64,000 nucleotides of DNA from Larkinella bovis (lineage in GTDB: Bacteria; Bacteroidota; Bacteroidia; Cytophagales; Spirosomataceae), in contig NZ_JBHSMA010000003.1 in assembly GCF_042655385.1 (NCBI RefSeq), positions 558,001 through 622,000 on the forward strand, written 5' to 3'. Position 1 is the stretch's first letter, and the number at the start of each line of letters is the position of its first letter. Shown here piece by piece: positions 1 through 6,773 of the stretch. The position numbers and the translations under genes were made by a program. The notes under the pieces were generated by a model, which worked only from the letters and a program-made list of their open reading frames with translations, had not been told where the DNA came from and searched no databases.

Positions 1-1278
1 GTCGCGTTCACGGTAGGCCCGGTCGACGTATTTCTGGTACTGCTTCTTGGCGCGGTCGAGCTCGGTTTCGGTGAACCCAAAGCGATCGACGCGGGCATTT
101 TCGTCCAGAATCGCCGTCACGGCCCGGTTTACATTCCCGTCCTTGGCAATGACGTACGAACTAAAGGCATCCTGATCGCCCAGAAAACTCCCGTAACTGC
201 TGTAACCGGCCAGAAAGGGCGGGTCGGACTGCTGGGTGAGTTCGTTGATGCGGTTTCCGATCATCGAATTGAAGAGCACCCGTTTGATCGCTTCGCGAAC
301 GTCGTACAACGTTTTCTCCTTGATTTCGGGCCGTTTGTACATGATCTGCACCATCGTGTTCGGTTGTTCCGGGTCGGTCACGATGGCAATCTTGGTATCC
401 TTATGGGGCGGAATCGGGTAGTTCAGGCGCGGTTTGGGATTCGTAGCCTTCGGAAGGCGACCGAATTTTTCCTTGATGATGCCTTCGACCCAGGCCAGAT
501 CGAAATCCCCCACGGCCACCACCGCCATCAGATCCGGGCGGTACCAGTCTTTATAAAACCGTTGCAATGCCTCCGGTTTGAAGGTTTTGATGATATCATC
601 TTTCCCAATCGGCAAACGTTCGGCGTAGCGGGAATTGTTGAGAATCAGTGGGAAATAGGTTTCGCGCATCCGTTGCCCGGCCCCGCGCCCCGAGCGGGCT
701 TCTTCCAGAATTACCCCGCGTTCTTTTTCAATCTCGGCGGGGTCCATCGTTACGTTATGTGCCCAGTCTTCCAGAATCTGGAACGCCTGTTCAAACAGCC
801 GCACCGAATCGGTCGGAACAGGTAACTGGTAAATGGTTTCGTCAAAACCGGTGGATGCGTTGAGGTCGGCCCCAAACCGCACGCCGGATGATTGCAGAAA
901 ACTAATCAATTCATTTTTGGGAAAATTCTTGGTGCCGTTAAACGCCATGTGTTCCATGAAGTGCGCCAGTCCCTGCTGGTCGTCGGTTTCCAGAATCGAC
1001 CCGGCATTGATGACCAGCCGCAGCTCCGCCCGGTTTTTGGGTTCGGTATTTTTGCGGATATAATAGGTCAGGCCGTTGGGCAGTTTGCCTACTTTTACGT
1101 CTGGATCGAACGGGATCGGTTGTTTAAGTTCAGCCGGTATTCCGGCTGCGACAGCCTTGGCGGGCAGTGTTTTGGCCGGAACTGCGGTTTTTTTTGGGGC
1201 GGTTTTCGCAGGCTGCTGGGCATTCACACCGGATGCCAGCAGCGAAAGCGCAAGCCCGGCGGCAAGAATCTTGTTCAT
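1..1278 (-). CDS. M16 family zinc metallopeptidase, N-terminal 426 residues (cut by window edge)
   Basis: The minus-strand frame is open from an ATG at 1278 to the first base of the window, giving 426 codons with no stop, so the C-terminal part lies outside. Residues 1-20 form a signal peptide ending VNA, followed by an Ala/Pro/Lys-rich linker. The zinc-binding motif of inverzincins, HFMEH (H-x-x-E-H), is at residues 106-110, followed by MAFNGT, and a downstream EEARSG stretch supplies the usual third acidic ligand. Members of this periplasmic family are typically around 900 residues with two M16 halves, so about half is present. It probably degrades peptides in the periplasm. Substrate is unknown. 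No neighbouring gene suggests a specific pathway. Confidence 0.93.
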   Translation of the reverse strand, partial: MNKILAAGLALSLLASGVNAQQPAKTAPKKTAVPAKTLPAKAVAAGIPAELKQPIPFDPDVKVGKLPNGLTYYIRKNTEPKNRAELRLVINAGSILETDDQQGLAHFMEHMAFNGTKNFPKNELISFLQSSGVRFGADLNASTGFDETIYQLPVPTDSVRLFEQAFQILEDWAHNVTMDPAEIEKERGVILEEARSGRGAGQRMRETYFPLILNNSRYAERLPIGKDDIIKTFKPEALQRFYKDWYRPDLMAVVAVGDFDLAWVEGIIKEKFGRLPKATNPKPRLNYPIPPHKDTKIAIVTDPEQPNTMVQIMYKRPEIKEKTLYDVREAIKRVLFNSMIGNRINELTQQSDPPFLAGYSSYGSFLGDQDAFSSYVIAKDGNVNRAVTAILDENARVDRFGFTETELDRAKKQYQKYVDRAYRERD

Positions 1279-1344
1279 TGTGTTAGGTTGGCGATACGGT
1301 TTATAGCGTGTCTACCGTATTCAACCCGAAATTAGTGGTATTAT

Positions 1345-2490
1345 TTATACTTTAATAATGATTTTTTTCTGATACATTACGTAGAGGATTATAAACCAGA
1401 TCAGTACGAAGGTCAGCGCCCCGGCCAGCGACGCGTTGTACGGGCTTTCGAAATAGGGCACGAAAAACGTCTGGTACAGCCACTCCTTGGCACCGATGTC
1501 CGTTCCGTCGGGCTGCGCCACCCGGATCAGGTTCAGAATCCGCGGAATTAACCCCGACAAAAAGAAAACCGTGATGGCATTGACGCCGAAAGCGACAAAG
1601 GGCCTTGTCCAGCGCCGATACCCCTGCACATCGATCAGCCAGTAACACAAGGCCAGGGCCTGCAACGCCAAACCGGACGTCAACAGGACAAACGAACTGG
1701 TCCAGAGCGACTTGTTGATCGGGAAAAAACCGTTCCAGATGTACGCCCCCAGCAGCGACAGGCAACCCGCTACGAATAGCCAGGCGGTTTTTTCGGCTTC
1801 GGAGCGGTTGCTTTTCAAGAGGGTTCCGGCCAGAATGCCCGACAGGCCGGTGGCAATTGCCGGCAGGGTGCTGAGCAGCCCTTCGGGGTCCCAGACTTTG
1901 GCGGTTTTCCAGAGGTGTTCGCCCAGCAGTGTCCGGTCGAGCCAGGCGCCGAGGTTGGTTTCAGGATCCAGATTGGCCGGGCCAAAAGCCGGGACGGGTA
2001 CGAAGGTCATCAGAAGCCAGTACCCAACGAGCAAAATGGCAATCAGCCCGCTTTGGGTCCGGGTGGTGGTTTTGAGGTAAATCAGTGAACAGGCCAGATA
2101 AACGAGCGCAATTCGGGGTAACACGCCCGGAATTCGAACCGTCGAAAAATCAAATTTCGGAAACAGATTCAGAAACAGCCCCAGCCCGAACAGAATCAGG
2201 CTGCGCTTGACAATCTTCCCGACCAGTCCGGTTTTTTCCTTATTCTGCAGGGCGTACGAAATCGACACCCCGACGATGAACAGAAAAAACGGAAAAATCA
2301 GATCGGTGGGCGTCCAGCCGTGCCATTTGGCGTGGCCGAGCGGGGCGTAAATATGGCCCCAGTCGCCGGGATTATTGACCAGAATCATGGCCGCAACGGT
2401 GATACCCCGGAAGGTGTCGAGCGATAAAAGCCGGTTTGTACCCACGGACTTCAGTCCGTGTTTTTTTGGGATGAGAGAGAGTTGTTTCAT
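1345..2490 (-). CDS. nagX: NagX-like multipass membrane protein (DUF5009 / heparan-alpha-glucosaminide N-acetyltransferase family)
   Basis: A 381-residue integral membrane protein with about ten hydrophobic segments. It begins with the family core RLLSLDTFRGITVAAMILVN (residues 20-39), then a conserved WHGWTPTDLIFPFFLFIVG stretch. This family (COG4299, DUF5009) includes eukaryotic HGSNAT and the NagX protein described in GlcNAc-use loci of Xanthomonas and others. The position two genes from nagB supports a role in GlcNAc handling at the inner membrane, but activity is inferred. No internal Met lies before the conserved core, so the ATG at 2490 is the only plausible start. As a result residues 11-18 (HGLKSVGT) are encoded by a REP palindrome. 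The symbol is tentative. Confidence 0.82.
   Translation of the reverse strand: MKQLSLIPKKHGLKSVGTNRLLSLDTFRGITVAAMILVNNPGDWGHIYAPLGHAKWHGWTPTDLIFPFFLFIVGVSISYALQNKEKTGLVGKIVKRSLILFGLGLFLNLFPKFDFSTVRIPGVLPRIALVYLACSLIYLKTTTRTQSGLIAILLVGYWLLMTFVPVPAFGPANLDPETNLGAWLDRTLLGEHLWKTAKVWDPEGLLSTLPAIATGLSGILAGTLLKSNRSEAEKTAWLFVAGCLSLLGAYIWNGFFPINKSLWTSSFVLLTSGLALQALALCYWLIDVQGYRRWTRPFVAFGVNAITVFFLSGLIPRILNLIRVAQPDGTDIGAKEWLYQTFFVPYFESPYNASLAGALTFVLIWFIILYVMYQKKIIIKV
2443..2460. repeat. REP palindrome 1 (inside NagX-like coding sequence)
   Basis: CACGGACT-TC-AGTCCGTG, an 8-base-pair inverted repeat preceded by gtacc. It is translated on the minus strand as part of residues 11-18 of the NagX-like protein. 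Confidence 0.9.
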
Positions 2491-2510
2491 ACAGAGTCAA
2501 TACCCTAAAA

Positions 2511-2528
2511 TACGGACTAAAGTCCATA
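2511..2528. repeat. REP palindrome 2 (imperfect)
   Basis: TACGGACTAAAGTCCATA, followed by ggtacgtt. One base breaks the symmetry compared with the perfect copy at 2673. It lies upstream of the NagX-like start codon. Confidence 0.88.
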
Positions 2529-2539
2529 GGTACGTTAAA

Positions 2540-2557
2540 TACGGACTAAAGTCCGTA
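2540..2557. repeat. REP palindrome 3
   Basis: TACGGACTAAAGTCCGTA followed by ggtacgtt, a perfect 8-base-pair stem in the same orientation as copies 2 and 5. Confidence 0.92.
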
Positions 2558-2608
2558 GGTACGTTTTTTCAAGTAATGGTGTCGGGAGACTAAAGTCAGG
2601 TGGTACCC

Positions 2609-2624
2609 ACGGACTTTAGTCCGT
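2609..2624. repeat. REP palindrome 4
   Basis: ACGGACTTTAGTCCGT preceded by gtacccac. Opposite orientation to copies 2, 3 and 5, so neighbouring copies form head-to-head pairs like BIMEs. Confidence 0.92.
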
Positions 2625-2672
2625 ATTTTTTGGGAAGTGAGAGTAGTTTCATACAGAGTCAATACCCTAAAA

Positions 2673-2690
2673 TACGGACTAAAGTCCGTA
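2673..2690. repeat. REP palindrome 5 (contains the RAYT stop codon)
   Basis: TACGGACTAAAGTCCGTA followed by ggtacgtt. On the minus strand the palindrome encodes the last residues of the transposase (TYGL) and its TAG stop at 2681-2679, so repeat and gene end overlap. Confidence 0.93.
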
Positions 2691-3332
2691 GGTACGTTCG
2701 TTTAGATAGTTGTAGGGCCAGTGGCGCCAGTCGGTTACCAAACCGGCTTGGACGGGGTTCTGGAGTATATAGTGAACAATATTTTTTAACTCCTGCTTGC
2801 TTCGCACGACGTGATCGTAGCTTTCCGGTTGCCAGAAAGCGCCAGAACGGCCCAGCATTTTATTGGCCTGATGGGCGGTATGGCCCTTAATCTGTTGTAA
2901 AACCGTATACAGTTGCTGATAATTCTGCCTGCCTGGTTGCGTTGTCTCCTCCCAATTCTCCAATTGAACAGCGAAATCGACGAGCAAATGGACGTGATTG
3001 GGCATGATACAATAGGCAATCAAATCATAGGCCAGGCCGTCGTACGACTTGATTTTGTCGGCAATGTGTTCCGCAATCGACCGGTTTTGGAGCCATCGGT
3101 TCCCGGACTGACACCGGTCTAAAATACCATTAATTTTGGCAAAATAGCGCTTATGCGCTTTGACAATAGCTTCTTGCGACGGCTGCTGAAGCTGGCGGAG
3201 AGCAGTGTGTCGTTCTTCAATGAGTCGCCGGACAGTATCGGCAGGTAGAGAACCCTTCAGACAAAAGGTTATAAAAAACGTTGCCCCAACATATTGCAGA
3301 TGGGGCAGGTTTCGACGGTATTCGATTTTCAT
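2679..3332 (-). CDS. REP-associated tyrosine transposase (RAYT, Y1_Tnp / IS200-like domain)
   Basis: A 217-residue protein of the single-strand transposase superfamily. The HUH-type metal motif is in MPNHVHLLVDF, with H113 and H115, and the likely nucleophilic tyrosine is Y172 in SYDHVVRS. This is followed by the family signature IVHYILQNPVQAGLV and a WPYNY motif near the end, as in RAYTs. These enzymes cut and join REP palindromes and appear to be domesticated rather than mobile as insertion sequences. The gene is flanked by such palindromes: one begins about 2 bases before its start codon and another contains its stop codon. No IS200-style ends or TnpB partner were seen. No inactivating mutation is visible. 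Confidence 0.93.
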   Translation of the reverse strand: MKIEYRRNLPHLQYVGATFFITFCLKGSLPADTVRRLIEERHTALRQLQQPSQEAIVKAHKRYFAKINGILDRCQSGNRWLQNRSIAEHIADKIKSYDGLAYDLIAYCIMPNHVHLLVDFAVQLENWEETTQPGRQNYQQLYTVLQQIKGHTAHQANKMLGRSGAFWQPESYDHVVRSKQELKNIVHYILQNPVQAGLVTDWRHWPYNYLNERTYGL

Positions 3333-3334
3333 CC

Positions 3335-3356
3335 GTACCCACGGACTTTAGCCCGG
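3335..3356. repeat. REP palindrome 6 (abuts RAYT start codon)
   Basis: gtacccACGGACTTTAGCCCGG, an imperfect copy in the orientation of copy 4, beginning 3 bases upstream of the RAYT ATG. It probably overlaps its leader or promoter. Confidence 0.88.
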
Positions 3357-3409
3357 TTTTAAAGTGACACCAGTTGCTAGTATTGGACGAATTTGCTGGT
3401 GTCGGGTCA

Positions 3410-3427
3410 CACGGACTAAAGTCTGTG
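3410..3427. repeat. REP palindrome 7
   Basis: CACGGACTAAAGTCTGTG followed by ggtacgg, in the orientation of copies 2, 3 and 5. It sits 14 bases downstream of the nagB stop codon, so it would be in the 3' end of the nagB transcript. The preceding ggtgtcgggt resembles ggtgtcggga at 2578-2587, so the similarity extends beyond the palindrome. Confidence 0.88.
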
Positions 3428-3440
3428 GGTACGGATCTGG

Positions 3441-5399
3441 TTAAAAATGCCAGCGGACGAAGGCTTCCATCGCTTCGTATTCGGCCAGACCGAGCTGGTT
3501 ATACAGCCCGGCGGTTGCGCGGTTGCGTTCCTCGGCCCGTTGCCAGAATTCGCGCGAGTCGGTGCCCTGGTACACCACGCCGTCTTTCTGCGACTGGTGC
3601 TTGAAAATCCCGAGCCGTTTCCGCATCAGCTGATCGGGCGACATCGGTACGGCCATCTCAATTTCGTGAATATCCCACTCGGCCCAGGCGCCCCGGTAGA
3701 GCCACACCCAGCAATCCTGCATGAACGCTTCGTTTTTCAACCGGCGAACGGCTTCGAAAATGGCGTCCAGACAGACCTTGTGCGTACCGTGCGGATCGGC
3801 CAGGTCACCGGCAGCATAAATCTGGTGCGGTTTCACCTGCCGGATCACGTCCATCACCACCTGAATATCTTCTTCACCCAGCGGTTTTTTCTCCACCTTA
3901 CCGGTTTCGTAGAACGGCATGTTCAGGAAGTGGGCGTTTTCGACCGGGATACCGACAAACCGGCAGGTGGCTTTCGCTTCCCCTTTCCGGATCAGTCCTT
4001 TGATATACCGGACCTCGTTCGTGTCCATTTCGCTGTCTTTTTTCACGCGCAGAAATTCGGCCGCATCCCTGAAAATCCGGGTGGCTTCCGGACTGTCGAT
4101 ACCGAATTTCTCGTTGAAATCGACGACATAATCGGCAAACCGCAGCGCTTCGTCATCGGCGACGGCGATATTACCCGATGTCTGGTAACCGACATGGACC
4201 TCGTGGCCCTGGTCGTGCAAGCGCTGGAACGTTCCGCCCATGGAGATGATATCATCGTCGGGGTGCGGGCTGAAAATCAGGCAGCGTTTGCTGGCGGGCA
4301 GGGCACGTTCGGGCCGGTTGGTATCGTCGGCATTGGGTTTTCCGCCCGGCCAGCCCGTAATCGTATGTTGGAGTTGATTGAAAACGTCGATGTTCAGATC
4401 GTACGCCTGACCCACCTGGGCGAGCAGATCGCTCATCCCGTTATCGTTATAATCCTTGTTGGTCAGCTTCAGAATCGGTTTGCCCAGCGTCCGCGACAAA
4501 TACGTCACGGCTTTCTTGATCATGTGGTTATCCCATTCGACGGTATCGACGAGCCAGGGCGTTTGCATCCGGGTGAGATCCGATGCGGCCGCCTGGTCGA
4601 TGACAAACAGGGCGTTCGGGTGGGTTTGCAGGTACGAGGCCGGAACCTGTTCGGTTACGGTGCCTTCCAGCGCAGCCCGGATCACCGGCGCTTTGCGTTC
4701 TCCCCAGGCCAGCAACACAATTCGTTTGGCACTCAGAATCGGGGCAACCCCCATCGTAATGGCTTTTTTCGGGGTTTTGGCCAGGCTACCAAAGTCCCCA
4801 GCCGCAGCCGCCCGCGTCGAGTGGTCGAGCATCATCAGGCGGGTGTGCGAATTGATCAGGGAACCCGGTTCGTTGAATCCGATATGACCGTTCCCCCCGA
4901 TACCGAGCAGTTGAAAGTCCAGACCGCCATACGATTGAATTTTTTCTTCGTACGCCCGGCTGAATTCGGACACTTTATTCGCCGGAACCGTTCCGTCCGG
5001 AATGAAATAGTTGCCTTCCGGGATATCGACGTGATCGAATAACTGCTCCTTCATGAACCGTACGTAGCTTTGCAGCGAGTCGGGTTCCATCGGATAATAT
5101 TCGTCCAGGTTGAAAGTTACCACATTGCGAAAGCTCAGGCCCTCTTCGCGGTGCTGCCGGATAAGTTCGGCGTAAACCGTCTTGGGGGATGAACCGGTGG
5201 CCAGACCCAGCACGCACGGCTGGCCTTTGGCCTGCTTTTCGCGAATCAGTTCAGCGATTTCGCGGGCAACGGCACGGGAGGCATCTTTCGCATCGGCGTA
5301 GATGTGGGTGGGGATTTTTTCGTAGGTGATGGCCGATTGAACAGGTTCACCCGGTTGACGACCCGACGCGTTCTCGATAACGGAAGGTTCAGTAATCAT
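3441..5399 (-). CDS. nagB: Glucosamine-6-phosphate deaminase fused to a PIG-L/LmbE-type deacetylase domain
   Basis: A 652-residue two-domain protein. Residues about 30-285 are NagB: GLATGSSP (65-72) binds phosphate, FNLDEY holds the presumed catalytic base Asp99, and GNGHIGFNEPG (169-179) is the active-site loop. NagB converts glucosamine-6-phosphate to fructose-6-phosphate and ammonia in the cytoplasm. Residues about 370-600 are a PIG-L domain with the zinc motif HPDDD (379-383) and a second site HGTH (537-540). Stand-alone NagB proteins are about 240-270 residues. The longer fused form is familiar from Bacteroidota, and the PIG-L substrate is not established. It lies near the NagX-like gene, with nagA about 27 kb away. 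The start at 5399 gives a short extension before the domain. Confidence 0.95.
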   Translation of the reverse strand: MITEPSVIENASGRQPGEPVQSAITYEKIPTHIYADAKDASRAVAREIAELIREKQAKGQPCVLGLATGSSPKTVYAELIRQHREEGLSFRNVVTFNLDEYYPMEPDSLQSYVRFMKEQLFDHVDIPEGNYFIPDGTVPANKVSEFSRAYEEKIQSYGGLDFQLLGIGGNGHIGFNEPGSLINSHTRLMMLDHSTRAAAAGDFGSLAKTPKKAITMGVAPILSAKRIVLLAWGERKAPVIRAALEGTVTEQVPASYLQTHPNALFVIDQAAASDLTRMQTPWLVDTVEWDNHMIKKAVTYLSRTLGKPILKLTNKDYNDNGMSDLLAQVGQAYDLNIDVFNQLQHTITGWPGGKPNADDTNRPERALPASKRCLIFSPHPDDDIISMGGTFQRLHDQGHEVHVGYQTSGNIAVADDEALRFADYVVDFNEKFGIDSPEATRIFRDAAEFLRVKKDSEMDTNEVRYIKGLIRKGEAKATCRFVGIPVENAHFLNMPFYETGKVEKKPLGEEDIQVVMDVIRQVKPHQIYAAGDLADPHGTHKVCLDAIFEAVRRLKNEAFMQDCWVWLYRGAWAEWDIHEIEMAVPMSPDQLMRKRLGIFKHQSQKDGVVYQGTDSREFWQRAEERNRATAGLYNQLGLAEYEAMEAFVRWHF

Positions 5400-5583
5400 A
5401 ACGGAAAGATAAATTGTGGTTCGAGCGGAGCGGCAAAATTCGGCATATTGATCGGGATCACCAATAAAAATATTTTAAATTTTTTTAAAAAATGCCGGTA
5501 GTCCCCAAATTACGGAATCCCGGCGGATTCTGACTTATCTTGTTACGGTTTTCAACGCATCTTGTACTACTGACTTATTTAAA

Positions 5584-6606
5584 ATGTCGTTTTCCCGCCG
5601 AAACTTTCTGCAAACGTTGACGGCAGCCGCTGCGACCACGGCTTTTCGTCCACCGGTTTCCGCCCTGAAACCGCCCCGGCTGAAACCGGGAGATACGGTT
5701 GCGCTGGTTGGCCCGGCGGCTCCGGCCTTCACGCACGAAACGGTACAGGTTGCGGTGGAATCCCTGCAGGCGCTGGGCTTCAAAACCGTCATTGCCAAAC
5801 ACGTTTTCGACCGCTACGGCTACCTCGCCGGAACTGATGCCGACCGCGCGGCTGACCTGAATACGATGTTTGCCGACGCCAGTGTACATGCCATCATGGC
5901 CATGCACGGCGGCTGGGGGTGCGCCCGCCTGTTGCCGCTGCTTGACTACAACCTGATCCGGCGGAATCCGAAAATTCTGGTGGGCTACAGCGATATTACG
6001 GCGTTGCTGCTCGGTATTTATGCCCAAACCGGTTTGGTGACCATGCACGGCGCGGTGGGGTCGGCGACGTTCAACCCGTTTACCGTCCAGTATTTCCGGC
6101 AGACGCTGATGGATGGACAGGCGGTTTTGATGGAAAATCCGCGCGACAAGGGCGATTTGCTGGCGCAGGTCAAAGACCGGGTCACGACGCTGCATCCCGG
6201 CAAGGCCCGTGGCCGGTTGCTGGGCGGCAACCTGACGGTTCTGAGCCATTTGATGGGGTCGAAGTATTTGCCCGACTGGAAAGGAAGTATTCTGTTTCTG
6301 GAAGATGTTGGCGAAGATGTGTACCGGATGGACCGGATGATTACGCAACTCAAGCTGGCGGGGGTGTTGGATGAAATCAGCGGTTTTGTCTTCGGGAAAT
6401 GCACCGACTGCGAACCCGGTAAAGGCTACGGCTCCCTGACGCTGGAAGACGTGTTTCGCGACCACATCGTTCCGCTCAGAAAACCGGCTTATTCGGGCGC
6501 AATGATCGGCCATATTACGCACAAATTTACGGTTCCGGTGGGCATCGAAGCCGAAATGGATGCCGGGGCCGGAACGATCCGGCTGCTCGAACCGGCGGTG
6601 CGCTGA
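5584..6606 (+). CDS. Peptidase S66 LD-carboxypeptidase (muramoyltetrapeptide carboxypeptidase), Tat-exported
   Basis: A 340-residue protein of the LdcA family, which cuts the L-Lys/DAP to D-Ala bond of murein tetrapeptides during peptidoglycan recycling. The Ser-Glu-His triad is visible: Ser136 in VGYSDITA, Glu240 in ILFLEDVGED and His310 in MIGHITHKF, with spacings of 104 and 70 residues that fit the family. The N-terminus has a twin-arginine pattern (SRRNFLQ) and a short hydrophobic stretch, so it is probably exported to the periplasm. The classical E. coli enzyme is cytoplasmic. The gene is transcribed alone, divergent from nagB. The start is the ATG at 5584; no upstream alternative fits. 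Confidence 0.93.
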   Translation: MSFSRRNFLQTLTAAAATTAFRPPVSALKPPRLKPGDTVALVGPAAPAFTHETVQVAVESLQALGFKTVIAKHVFDRYGYLAGTDADRAADLNTMFADASVHAIMAMHGGWGCARLLPLLDYNLIRRNPKILVGYSDITALLLGIYAQTGLVTMHGAVGSATFNPFTVQYFRQTLMDGQAVLMENPRDKGDLLAQVKDRVTTLHPGKARGRLLGGNLTVLSHLMGSKYLPDWKGSILFLEDVGEDVYRMDRMITQLKLAGVLDEISGFVFGKCTDCEPGKGYGSLTLEDVFRDHIVPLRKPAYSGAMIGHITHKFTVPVGIEAEMDAGAGTIRLLEPAVR

Positions 6607-6610
6607 ATGA

Positions 6611-6684
6611 TTGTCCACTAGCGGTCAATGAAACCGTCCATTTACGGACAGTCTTCGAATGTGGTAGGTGTTAATTGTCTGACA
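6611..6684. promoter_or_regulatory. Cluster of GTC/GAC dyads upstream of orphan ABC permease
   Basis: Three inverted repeats built on GTC and GAC half-sites lie in 74 bases: TTGTCCACTAGCGGTCAA (6611-6628, imperfect), GTCCATTTACGGAC (6636-6649) and TGTCTGACA (6676-6684, perfect). Spacing and sequence suggest a repeated regulator site in front of the permease gene. No protein can be assigned. Confidence 0.35.
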
Positions 6685-6773
6685 GTAAGGTATTTAGTTG
6701 TTTGGTATGGCGTTTGGGAGTAAATGGAGAAGAACGCAGAAATACGGTTTTATCACGTCAACAATCTACGATC

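Larger units (their letters stand above)
2438..2536. repeat. Duplicated REP-containing unit, copy 1
   Basis: A 99-base unit carrying a palindrome at each end, sharing roughly nine tenths of its bases with 2603-2698. It holds the first 18 codons of the NagX-like gene on the minus strand. Both copies share gtacccacggact at the left, tttcatacagagtcaatacc in the middle and taggtacgtt at the right. Confidence 0.9.
2603..2698. repeat. Duplicated REP-containing unit, copy 2 (carries a decayed copy of the NagX-like gene start)
   Basis: Near-identical to 2438-2536. On the minus strand it retains an ATG at 2652 and reads MKLLSLPKKYGLKSVGTT before a TGA at 2598-2596, clearly matching the true NagX N-terminus. 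It therefore looks like a duplicated 5' gene end now forming an 18-codon mini-ORF upstream of the real gene. Whether it is translated is unknown. Confidence 0.88.

Noticed and set aside
3447..5042. A 531-codon open frame on the plus strand opposite nagB
   Set aside because: It is the antisense of a strongly conserved gene, has no recognisable domain and a His/Phe/Arg-rich composition typical of antisense frames in GC-rich codon usage.
5575..6618. A 347-codon minus-strand open frame opposite the LD-carboxypeptidase
   Set aside because: The sense strand carries the complete S66 catalytic triad, and the antisense product has no recognisable feature.
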